A stretch of DNA of 35,741 nt, taken from positions 1 to 35,741 of the forward strand of contig JAHWJV010000003.1 in the NCBI GenBank assembly GCA_019348265.1, in the 5' to 3' direction. The notes beneath the pieces were generated by a model. It was not told the DNA's origin and searched no databases. It saw only the letters and a list, made by a program, of their open reading frames with translations. The first letter of the stretch is position 1; each line of letters opens with the position of its first letter. Position numbers and translations under genes: made by a program. This stretch comes from Gemmatimonadota bacterium (GTDB taxonomy: Bacteria; Gemmatimonadota; Gemmatimonadetes; Longimicrobiales; Longimicrobiaceae). This document shows positions 18,112 to 26,268 of this stretch, in pieces.

Positions 18112-19640
18112 GACATCAATCGCGTTTCCCAACTAGCGGTGTGCATATGCGTGACCTGCTGCTCCGGTGCCGTCCGGCCGCCCTGCTCCTGCTGCTCCTC
18201 GCCGCCGCGGAACGCGGTTCGGCGCAGGTGGTCCCGGTGAAGGAGCCGAACTTGGGCGGGCAGATCGACCTCGCGACGCAGGACCCCGCGATTGCGCTGC
18301 AGCGGCTCAAGGCCGCGGAAGGATACGAAGTAAGCCTGTTCGCGTCGGAGAAGAACTTCCCCATCGGCAATCCCGTAGCTCTCGCGTGGGACAGCCGGGG
18401 GCGGCTGTGGGTCTCCACCATGCCGACCTACCCGCACTACCTCCCGGGGTCCCCGCCTACCGACAAGCTGGTCATCCTGGAGGACACGAACGGCGACGGG
18501 CGCGCCGATAAGCACACGGTGTTCGCCGACAGCCTCTACCTCCCGGTCGGGTTCGAGCTGGGGGATGGCGGCGTGTACGTCTCCCAGGCGCCGGACCTCC
18601 TCTTCCTCAAAGACACGAACGGGGACGACGTGGCGGACGAGCGCCACGTCATCCTGCACGGGTTCGGTACGGAAGACAGTCACCACGCGATCCACGCGTA
18701 CACCTGGGGGCCGGAGGGCGCGCTCTACTTCCAGGAAGGCACCTTCGTGCACTCCCAGGTGGAGACGCCGCACGGGCCGGTCCGGCTCTATAACGCGGGC
18801 GTGTTCCGATATGAGCCACGCACCGAGCGGCTCGGCGTCTTCGTCACCTATGGCTTCGCCAACCCGTGGGGACACACCTTCGACCGCTGGGGCCAGAATT
18901 TCGTGGCCGACGCGTCGAACGGAAACAACTACTTCGCGCTTCCCTTCAGCGGGTGGCTGGATTACCCGCAGAAGCACCCGACGATGCGGGTGTTCACCTC
19001 GGTCGTCCGCCCCACGGCGGGCGCGGAGCTCGTGAGCAGCCGCCACTTCCCCGACGAGGCGCAGGGCACGCTGCTCGTGCCGAACAACATCGGCTTCCAG
19101 GGGATCAAGAGCCACAAGGTGGCGCCCGAGGGGTCCGGATTCGTGTCGCAGGAAACGCCGCCGCTGCTGGTTTCCAGCGACATCAACTTCCGGCCGATCG
19201 ATCTGGAGTTCGGCCCGGACGGCGCCCTCTATCTGGTGGATTGGTTCAACCCGCTGGTCGGGCACATGCAGTACTCGCTGCGCGACCCGCGACGTGACGT
19301 ATCTCACGGGCGCATCTGGCGCATCACCTACAAGGGGCGGCCGCTGCTCACCTCGGTCGACTTGACCAAAGTGTCCACGGCGGGGCTGCTCGACCTGCTG
19401 AAGGAGTACGAGGACCGCACTCGCTATCGCGTCCGACGGGAGCTTCGCGAGCGCAACGGCGACGAGGTGCGCCGGGAGCTGGCGAGATGGACGGCAGCCC
19501 TCTCGACCTCGGATCCGGAGTACGAGCACCACCTGCTCGAGGCGCTCTGGTTGCACCAGGCACGCGACATGGTGGAGCCGAGGCTGCTCGGTCGCCTGCT
19601 GCGCGCGAACGATCATCGCGCCCGGGCGGCCGCGACGATC
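18108..19640 (+). pseudogene. 3'-truncated PVC-type (membrane-bound dehydrogenase / sorbosone dehydrogenase-like beta-propeller) gene lacking the C-terminal heme domain; frame runs on to 19967
   Basis: YEVSLFASEKNFPIGNPVALAWDSRGRLWVSTMPTYPHYLPG...KLVILEDTNGDGRADKHTVFADSL...VDWFNPLVGHMQYSLRDPRRD; similarity ends around DHRARAAAT; ATGA overlap with upstream gene. Confidence 0.7.
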
Positions 19641-19805
19641 CCCTCGAGGTCCGGGATCGTGCCGACCGCGTTGGAGGCGGCGGTGACGGCGACCCAGCGC
19701 GTGCGCTCGGAGAGGACGGCCTCGACCGCGGCGGCCGGCAGCTCGAGCGTCTCGGGGTCCGGCTCGGCGAAGACGACGCGGGCGCCCGCGCGCTCGGCGG
19801 GCGGC
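19620..19805 (-). pseudogene. Internal fragment of a cysteine desulfurase-like (class V aminotransferase) gene in reverse orientation
   Basis: ERAGARVVFAEPDPETLELPAAAVEAVLSERTRWVAVTAASNAVGTIPDLEGIVAAAR, then stop; both ends missing. Confidence 0.6.
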
Positions 19806-19869
19806 TCGCAGCGCAGCTCGACGCGGAGTTGGCTGACGAGACGGAGCACAACGAGTTGGAAGGGTGGCC

Positions 19870-19989
19870 ATGATCTGGATCTTATCCGCTACGGTCCTGG
19901 TGGGCGTTGGGCTCTGGCGCCGCGCCTCCCGGGAGTATACACGGCGGCATCACGGACGCCGCCCTGAAACCGATGGATGGTTCACATGA
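19870..19989 (+). CDS. Small ORF (39 aa) with one hydrophobic segment, coupled to the integrase operon
   Basis: MIWILSATVLVGVGLWRRASREYTRRHHGRRPETDGWFT*; ATGA overlap with the upstream ORF end (...DAELADETEHNELEGWP*) and with the next ORF. Confidence 0.4.
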   Translation: MIWILSATVLVGVGLWRRASREYTRRHHGRRPETDGWFT

Positions 19990-20198
19990 ACGATACGCGA
20001 GCGATTGTGCCGGAGCAGCTCTACTCAGCCGCCGAGACCCAGGTGCTACTCGGTCTGCGCCGGCGGAAGTCGGTCTACGAGATCCCGCCGAAAGCGCTCG
20101 TGCCGACCTGGGTAGGGCCACGGCGCGGCAAGAAGATGTTCCGAGGCCAGGACATCCTCTCCTACCTCGAGCGCGGCCGCGGAAAGGCGGCGGCCTGA
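19986..20198 (+). CDS. Small HTH/excisionase-like DNA-binding protein
   Basis: EQLYSAAETQVLLGLRRRKSVYEIPPKALVPTWVGPRRGKKMFRGQDILSYLERGRG; overlaps the integrase start by 1 nt. Confidence 0.65.
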   Translation: MNDTRAIVPEQLYSAAETQVLLGLRRRKSVYEIPPKALVPTWVGPRRGKKMFRGQDILSYLERGRGKAAA

Positions 20199-21307
20199 TG
20201 GTGTTCAAGAAGAAAGGCCGCTCTAACTGGTACCTATGGCCCACCCTCCCCGGCTTCGGGCGGGTCGGTCCCTGGTCGACCGGGACCGCGAACGAGCGCC
20301 TGGCGAAGGGCGTCGAGCACTTCCTCCAGGACCTGGCGCTCACGGACCCGAGCGCGGTGCGCGGGATCGTCGAGGCGCGGTACTCCCTCCAGGATGCGTA
20401 CATCGCCCAGCGCGAGGGTCGGCTCGCCGAGTTGAAGGAGCGCTCCGGGGATCCGCCGCTCAACGAGGTGATCCGCCGGTTCGAGGCGATGGTGACCGAC
20501 CGCCGGATCCAGGACGGGCTGGAGCAGCTGTCGGCGCTGGCTCCCCGCGGAGCTCGCATGTCGTGGCTGACCCAGCCGAAGAACATCTCGGACGTCTGCG
20601 CGAGCGCGGTGGCCGAGGGTAGGAAGCCGAACAGCGTGAAGCGCTCGCTCTACCGCGCGATCGCGGACCTGCTTGGCTACGAGATCGGAAAGGCGCGGCG
20701 CGCGACGATCATGGCGGACGTGGTGAAGCCCGGCGAGAACGACGCGCGCGACGTGACGCTGACCGCGGAGCAGGCGGCGGAGCTCCTGGAGGCCTGCGAC
20801 GAGGAGATTCGACCGATCATCACCGTGGCCATTCTGACCGGGATCGACCGAGGACCGCTCCTCCGGCTCACGCCGGCGCACGTCGACGTCCACGCCGGCA
20901 CCATCAAGGTACCCGACCGGAAGAGCGCGAGCCGCAGCCGCACGCTCGAGCTCTCCACCGCCGCCCAGGTGATCCTGCGCCAGGAGTCGGCAGGGAAGCG
21001 CGCCGACGAAGCGATCTGGAAGATCAGCGAGCACGCGCTAGGTCGTCGCTTCCGGACCGCGCGTCAGGCGGCGGGGCTCGAGTGGCTGCGGATCAAGGAC
21101 CTGCGCCACGTCTTTGCGACGATGTGGGTGTCCAGTGGCGGAGGGCTGAAGGACCTAGGTGGCGCGATGGGCCACTCGATCAGCGCCACGACGCTCAAGT
21201 ACACGGCGAGCCAGGCGCGAGAGGTACGAACCCAGATGGACCGGGTGGCCCGTGCGCTCCGGCTCGACCGGGCGCATCTTACCCTCGAAAAGGACGGTAC
21301 CGCGTGA
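20198..21307 (+). CDS. Tyrosine recombinase / phage-type integrase
   Basis: MVFKKKGRSNWYLWPTLPGFG...; C-terminal core IKDLRHVFATMWVSSGGGLKDLGGAMGHSISATTLKYTA. Confidence 0.85.
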   Translation: MVFKKKGRSNWYLWPTLPGFGRVGPWSTGTANERLAKGVEHFLQDLALTDPSAVRGIVEARYSLQDAYIAQREGRLAELKERSGDPPLNEVIRRFEAMVTDRRIQDGLEQLSALAPRGARMSWLTQPKNISDVCASAVAEGRKPNSVKRSLYRAIADLLGYEIGKARRATIMADVVKPGENDARDVTLTAEQAAELLEACDEEIRPIITVAILTGIDRGPLLRLTPAHVDVHAGTIKVPDRKSASRSRTLELSTAAQVILRQESAGKRADEAIWKISEHALGRRFRTARQAAGLEWLRIKDLRHVFATMWVSSGGGLKDLGGAMGHSISATTLKYTASQAREVRTQMDRVARALRLDRAHLTLEKDGTA

Positions 21308-21436
21308 ACGCGGCATGTTACCCGATCTGTAACCCGGGGCGGAATTATCCGCCTGCTATCAGGGCGAGCGCGGCACGCGGTGTGCCGATGCGAAGGACGT
21401 CCCGTTCCTCACCATCGCCCGCGCCCTCCTACGCTG

Positions 21437-21985
21437 ATGACCTCTCTCTTCGACCGCGCCACCTTCCGGGAAGATGGCGAGCTGAACGTCATCATCGAGG
21501 CCCCGAAGGGCAGCCGGAACAAGTACGCCTACGACCCGGACGAGGAGCTGTTCGTCCTCAAATCCGTGCTCCCGGCCGGCGCGATCTTTCCCTTCGACTT
21601 CGGCTTCATCCCCTCGACCCTGGGGGAGGATGGGGATCCCGTGGATGTGCTGGTGCTGATGGACGAGCCCGCGTTCCCCGGCTGCCTGGTCCCAGCGCGG
21701 CTGGTCGGCGGGATCGAGGCCGAGCAGACGGAGCGTGACGGGGCGACGATGCGGAACGACCGCCTGATCGCCGTGGCCGCGAAGTCGTACACGCACCGCG
21801 ACGTGCGCTCCCTGGACGATCTGAACGCCAACCTGATCGGCGAGATCGAGCACTTCTTCGCCTCCTATAACCAGATCCGCGGCAAGCGCTTCGAGACCGT
21901 CGGCCGGGTCGGCGCGGATGGAGCGCTGCAGCGCGTCAAGGAAGCGATCGCCCGCGCCAGCCAGAGAAAGGGAGCCAAGTCATGA
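21437..21985 (+). CDS. ppa: Inorganic pyrophosphatase (family I)
   Basis: LNVIIEAPKGSRNKYAYDPDEELFVLKSVLPAGAIFPFDFGFIPSTLGEDGDPVDVLVL. Confidence 0.93.
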   Translation: MTSLFDRATFREDGELNVIIEAPKGSRNKYAYDPDEELFVLKSVLPAGAIFPFDFGFIPSTLGEDGDPVDVLVLMDEPAFPGCLVPARLVGGIEAEQTERDGATMRNDRLIAVAAKSYTHRDVRSLDDLNANLIGEIEHFFASYNQIRGKRFETVGRVGADGALQRVKEAIARASQRKGAKS

Positions 21986-22755
21986 GCCAGCAGCCGCTCG
22001 ACCCCACCCGCCGCTTCTCCAACCGCGTGGCGGACTATGTCCGGTATCGGCCGAGCTATCCAGACGAGATCGTCACCACGCTGCAGCAGGAGGCCGGGCT
22101 CCATCCCGGCGCCGTCGTCGCCGACATCGGCTCCGGGACCGGAATCTCGAGCGAGCTGTTCCTTCGCCACGGGCTCGAGGTGTACGCGGTCGAGCCGAAC
22201 CCCGAGATGCGCGCGGCGGCGGAGGATTGGCTGGGTTCCGAGACCGGCTTCCACAGCGTCGCCGGAACGGCGGAGTGCAGCACGCTGCCGGACTCGTGGG
22301 TGGACCTGGTGAGCGCGGGGCAAGCGTTCCACTGGTTCGACTGTCAGGCCGCACGTCGCGAGCTCGCCCGCGTGCTGCGGACGGCCGAGAGCTACGTCGC
22401 CCTGTTCTGGAACTCCCGCCGTACGGACGCGAGCCCCTTCCTGGCCGCGTACGAAGAGCTGCTCCTGGAGTTCTCCACCGACTACCGCGAAGTGACCCAG
22501 CGGAATATCGGCGGCGACCAGCTGCGTGCCTTTTTCGGTGGCGACTATCGGAGCCGCGTCTGCCAAACCGAGCAGGAGTTCGACTTCGAGGGGCTGACGG
22601 GGCGCCTGCTCTCGTCCTCGTACGCGCCAGCCGCGGGCGACCGCAACCACGAGCCGATGCTCACCCGGCTGCGTGAGATCTTCGACCGGCACCAGCAGGG
22701 CGGCCGCGTCGGATTCCTGTACGATACGGAGCTGCATTACGGCCAGATCGTATAA
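21982..22755 (+). CDS. Class I SAM-dependent methyltransferase
   Basis: VVADIGSGTGISSELFLRHGLEVYAVEPNPEMRAAAE; ATGA overlap with ppa. Confidence 0.9.
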   Translation: MSQQPLDPTRRFSNRVADYVRYRPSYPDEIVTTLQQEAGLHPGAVVADIGSGTGISSELFLRHGLEVYAVEPNPEMRAAAEDWLGSETGFHSVAGTAECSTLPDSWVDLVSAGQAFHWFDCQAARRELARVLRTAESYVALFWNSRRTDASPFLAAYEELLLEFSTDYREVTQRNIGGDQLRAFFGGDYRSRVCQTEQEFDFEGLTGRLLSSSYAPAAGDRNHEPMLTRLREIFDRHQQGGRVGFLYDTELHYGQIV

Positions 22756-22804
22756 CGCCGCCGGAGTATTTGCCTGCCCTGTGACGGTCGGCTACCTTCG
22801 AGCC

Positions 22805-23155
22805 ATGATTCAACCAGAGCTCCGCCACATCGGCAGCCCGAACCTGGAGCCGCCTGCGCTTCCTCCGGACCCCGCCGACTGCGCCGTTCAGTTTTCGGCG
22901 TTGATCGGGCCTCGCGGAGGCGAGGAGGCCGCGGCGTTCACCTTCACCGTCGTGACCGCTGCCCACCTCGCCCGCACGCTCGGGCACACGTGGGGGCGCG
23001 GCTACCTCATCCTGGATACCTTCGACTGGCACATCATCGTCCGAGCGGTCGCGCAGCTCCTCGCCCAGTGCACCGCCGAGACCTGGCCGCAGGTGATGCT
23101 GGAATTGAACAAGGAGCTGGTGTGGAATTCGGATCGGGGGAGGACTGAAGACTGA
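22805..23155 (+). CDS. Imm8-like immunity family protein
   Basis: FSALIGPRGGEEAAAFTFTVVTAAHLAR...WGRGYLILDTFDWHIIVRAVAQLLAQCTAETWPQVMLELNKELVWNSD resembles the Imm8 layout. Confidence 0.5.
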   Translation: MIQPELRHIGSPNLEPPALPPDPADCAVQFSALIGPRGGEEAAAFTFTVVTAAHLARTLGHTWGRGYLILDTFDWHIIVRAVAQLLAQCTAETWPQVMLELNKELVWNSDRGRTED

Positions 23156-23164
23156 AGACTTCCC

Positions 23165-23395
23165 CTACCTCCTCTGATCCTCTTCCGCTTTGCGCTCCAC
23201 GTCGCGCGTCATCTCGCCGATGGTCTTGTCATGAACCTCGGAGGGAGCGGTGGCTTCCACGCGGTCGGCTTGCGCCTGAAGGGCGTCGCGGTCGCGCTCG
23301 ACCTGGCGCTGGCGCTCCAGGTTCTCCTGATCCTGCGCTGCATCCTCGGGGCGCGGGGTGTGCACGTCACGGTCGGTGCTGTTCGTATCCGCCAT
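23165..23395 (-). CDS. Small highly charged hypothetical protein (76 aa)
   Basis: MADTNSTDRDVHTPRPEDAAQDQENLERQRQVERDRDALQAQADRVEATAPSEVHDKTIGEMTRDVERKAEEDQRR. Confidence 0.5.
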   Translation of the reverse strand: MADTNSTDRDVHTPRPEDAAQDQENLERQRQVERDRDALQAQADRVEATAPSEVHDKTIGEMTRDVERKAEEDQRR

Positions 23396-23539
23396 CGGTT
23401 CCTCCAGAGCTCGGGTAGGTATGCCTTCGGATGCCCGCAGGGCGCAACATCCGTTCCGGTGCGCGCGACCGCCCGCCGCACCAGCTCCCGGGCTCGGACC
23501 GCAGGCGCCGCCCAACCACATTCCACGGAGTCTTCTGTA

Positions 23540-24640
23540 ATGCGCGACGCCACTCGGGTGATCCACGCCGGGGTGCCCGCACCCGAGCAGGGTACCCCAT
23601 TTCGACGCGGGCCCACCTTCGCGAGCACGTACCACCTGAGCGGCGAGCCCGCGGGAGCGCCGTTCAGCTACGGCCGGTTCGACAATCCGACCTGGGCGGA
23701 TTTTGAGCAGGCGCTCGCCGAGCTGGAGGGGGGGAGCGCCGTGGTGTACCCGTCCGGAATGGCCGCGGTCGCGGCGGTGATGGGATGTGTGTTACGGCCC
23801 GGAGACGCGGTCGTCATGCCGTCCGACAGCTACTACACGTCGCGGGTCCTGGTAGAGGGTTACTTCGCGGCCATGGGGGTCGAGGTACGCACCGCTCCGA
23901 CCGAGGGCGACCAGCAGGCGCAGAAGCTCGAGGGGGCGCGGCTCCTCTGGCTCGAGACTCCGAGCAACCCGGGCCTGGACGTCTGCGACATCGCGCGGCT
24001 GGCCGCGGAGGCGCGACGGCTCGGCGTGCTCGTCGCGGTCGACAACACCACAGCTACCCCGCTGGGACAGCGCCCGCTCTCGCTCGGCGCCGACTTCTCC
24101 GTCGCCTCGGACACCAAAGCGCTTTCCGGGCACAGCGACCTGCTGCTCGGGCACGTGGCCGCGACGGATCCCGACTGGTCGGCTCGGCTGCGGTTATGGC
24201 GAACGCAGATGGGATCGATCCCGGGCCCCATGGAGGTGTGGCTGGCGCACCGATCGCTGGGGACGCTCGACGTCAGGCTGGAGCGGATGTGCGCCAACGC
24301 CCTCGCGATCGCCCGCTTTCTCGCCGAACGTCCCGAGGTCCACCGCGTTCGCTACCCGGGCCTTCCGGACGATCCCGCGCACGGCGTCGCCGCTCGGCAG
24401 ATGAGCCGCTTCGGGCACGTGCTCTCCTTCGAGCTGCCCAACCGCGAATCGGCCGAGCGCTTCTTCGCCGCCTCGCGACTGGTATACGAGGCCACCAGCT
24501 TCGGCGGGCTGCACAGCAGCGCCGAGCGGCGCGCGCGCTGGGGCGGAGACGTCATCCCCGAGGGATTCATCCGATTCAGTGCGGGGCTCGAGGACCCGGA
24601 CGACCTGCTGGAGGACCTCTCCCGGGCGCTCTCGGCTTGA
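23540..24640 (+). CDS. PLP-dependent transsulfuration enzyme (cystathionine gamma-synthase/lyase family)
   Basis: ATRVIHAGVPAPEQGTPFRRGPTFASTYHL...SYGRFDNPTWADFEQALAELEGG...LWLETPSNPGLDVCDI...SVASDTKALSGHSDLLLG. Confidence 0.9.
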   Translation: MRDATRVIHAGVPAPEQGTPFRRGPTFASTYHLSGEPAGAPFSYGRFDNPTWADFEQALAELEGGSAVVYPSGMAAVAAVMGCVLRPGDAVVMPSDSYYTSRVLVEGYFAAMGVEVRTAPTEGDQQAQKLEGARLLWLETPSNPGLDVCDIARLAAEARRLGVLVAVDNTTATPLGQRPLSLGADFSVASDTKALSGHSDLLLGHVAATDPDWSARLRLWRTQMGSIPGPMEVWLAHRSLGTLDVRLERMCANALAIARFLAERPEVHRVRYPGLPDDPAHGVAARQMSRFGHVLSFELPNRESAERFFAASRLVYEATSFGGLHSSAERRARWGGDVIPEGFIRFSAGLEDPDDLLEDLSRALSA

Positions 24641-24665
24641 GATCTTCGGCTGGACGGCGGGTCAT

Positions 24666-24693
24666 TTGCTGCGGTGCGGGGGTACGCTATCAT
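24666..24693 (+). promoter_or_regulatory. Candidate sigma70-type promoter for the DUF4159 gene
   Basis: TTGCTG - 16 bp - TATCAT, 63 nt upstream of the ATG. Confidence 0.4.
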
Positions 24694-24755
24694 CCCTACA
24701 GCGCGTCCGCGTTGGAGAGCGTCGTGAGCGGCAGAGCGGAACCCGTGGTGACTGA

Positions 24756-25616
24756 ATGCAAGCCTTTGCCGACTTCGGTCGCCAACCACTCCGGCTGAGC
24801 CGCGTCGCGCGGATGCTCCTCCTGGGCGCGACGCTGCTCGCGGCCGCCAGCCTGGCTGCGCAGGCTCGCGGCTACGGGTACGGCGAGGGTGCCGGCGCAC
24901 CGATCCGCGAGGGGCTGCCGGAGAAGCGCGCCGGCTTCACCTTCTGTCGGCTCCTGTATACCAGCGTCCGCTCGGAGGCCGGCGGCCTGGGCTGGAGCAC
25001 GGATTATCCCGGATCCGACATCAACTTCATGATCCGGCTGTCGCAGTTCACCACGACCCATATCAGCCAGTGGAACGACGGCCAGCCCGGACACGCAGTG
25101 GTCCGGCCATCCGAACCGACCCTCTTCAGCTGCCCCTTCGTGATCATGTCCGACGCCGGCACGGTCGGGTTCAACGACACGGAGGTCGGTCGGATGCGGG
25201 AGTACCTGCTGAAGGGCGGATTCCTCTGGGCGGACGACTTCTGGGGAGAACGCGCCTGGGCGCAGTTCGCCGACCAGATCCAGCGGATCATCCCGGAGTA
25301 CCGGATCGTGGACATCGCGCCCGATCACCCTCTCTTCGCCGCGTATTACACGGTCAAGCGCGTGCCGCAGGTCCCGTCGATCCAGCACTGGCGCCGTAGC
25401 GGTGGCCAGACGTCCGAGCGCGGTGGAGAGAGCGCTCAGACGCACATGCGTGGCATCTTCGACGATGACGGCCGCCTGCTCGTGCTGATGACGCACAACA
25501 CCGATATCTCAGACGGCTGGGAGCGTGAGGGCGAGGACGACGAGTTCTTCTACCTCTTCTCCCCGGAGGCGTACGCCGTCGGGCTGAACGTCGCCATCTG
25601 GACGATGACACACTGA
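24756..25616 (+). CDS. Secreted DUF4159-domain protein
   Basis: FTFCRLLYTSVRSEAGGLGWSTDYPGSDINFMIRLSQFTT...YLLKGGFLWADDFWGERAW...DHPLFAAYYTV. Confidence 0.82.
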   Translation: MQAFADFGRQPLRLSRVARMLLLGATLLAAASLAAQARGYGYGEGAGAPIREGLPEKRAGFTFCRLLYTSVRSEAGGLGWSTDYPGSDINFMIRLSQFTTTHISQWNDGQPGHAVVRPSEPTLFSCPFVIMSDAGTVGFNDTEVGRMREYLLKGGFLWADDFWGERAWAQFADQIQRIIPEYRIVDIAPDHPLFAAYYTVKRVPQVPSIQHWRRSGGQTSERGGESAQTHMRGIFDDDGRLLVLMTHNTDISDGWEREGEDDEFFYLFSPEAYAVGLNVAIWTMTH

Positions 25617-25625
25617 GGAGAATAC

Positions 25626-26150
25626 ATGGAAGCGAGAGCGAAGCTGTTCGGCCACCCGATCCACCAGATGCTGATCGTCCTCCCGCTGGGTCTCCTCAGC
25701 GGTGTGGTCATCTTCGACGTCATCTACCTGCTGAGCGGCGGCCTGCAGTGGGCGACGATCTCCTACTGGCTCATCCCGGCGGGCGTGGTCAGCGGGCTGG
25801 TAGCCGCCGCGTTCGGGATCGCGGATTGGACCAAGATCCCGCGCGCCACTCGGGCGAAGAGCGTGGGGACGCGCCACGGAGCCGGCAACGGGGTCGTGGT
25901 GGTGCTCTTCCTGGCGAGCTGGCTCCTGCGCGGGAGCCCGGTCGACCGCCCCGGTCTGGTGGCGATCGGCCTCGCGCTGGCGGGTGGGGGCCTGTCGATG
26001 GTCACCGGCTGGCTGGGCGGCGAGCTGGTCGGCCGGCTGGGCGTCGGCGTGGACGATGGGGCGCACCTGGACGCACCCAGCTCGCTTTCCGGCCGCCCCG
26101 CCTCGGGGATGCCGGAGCGCGGCCGCGGCAACCCTCCGCCTCGGCGGTGA
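25626..26150 (+). CDS. DUF2231-domain membrane protein
   Basis: MEARAKLFGHPIHQMLIVLPLGLLSGVVIFDVIYLLSGG, four predicted TM segments. Confidence 0.8.
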   Translation: MEARAKLFGHPIHQMLIVLPLGLLSGVVIFDVIYLLSGGLQWATISYWLIPAGVVSGLVAAAFGIADWTKIPRATRAKSVGTRHGAGNGVVVVLFLASWLLRGSPVDRPGLVAIGLALAGGGLSMVTGWLGGELVGRLGVGVDDGAHLDAPSSLSGRPASGMPERGRGNPPPRR

Positions 26151-26268
26151 CCTCGCCTCACCCTTGCCCGCCGCCGAGCGGACGTTCATGCTATCGGACG
26201 TCCGTTTCTTCCGCAGCGCCTGCTCCAGCAGTTGGTAGCGCCCCCTCATCCTCCATCCAGATGCTCAC

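Noticed and set aside
17955-19871. 638-aa minus-strand ORF
   Set aside because: Antisense shadow of the SGNH and PVC-type dehydrogenase genes; no recognisable domain.
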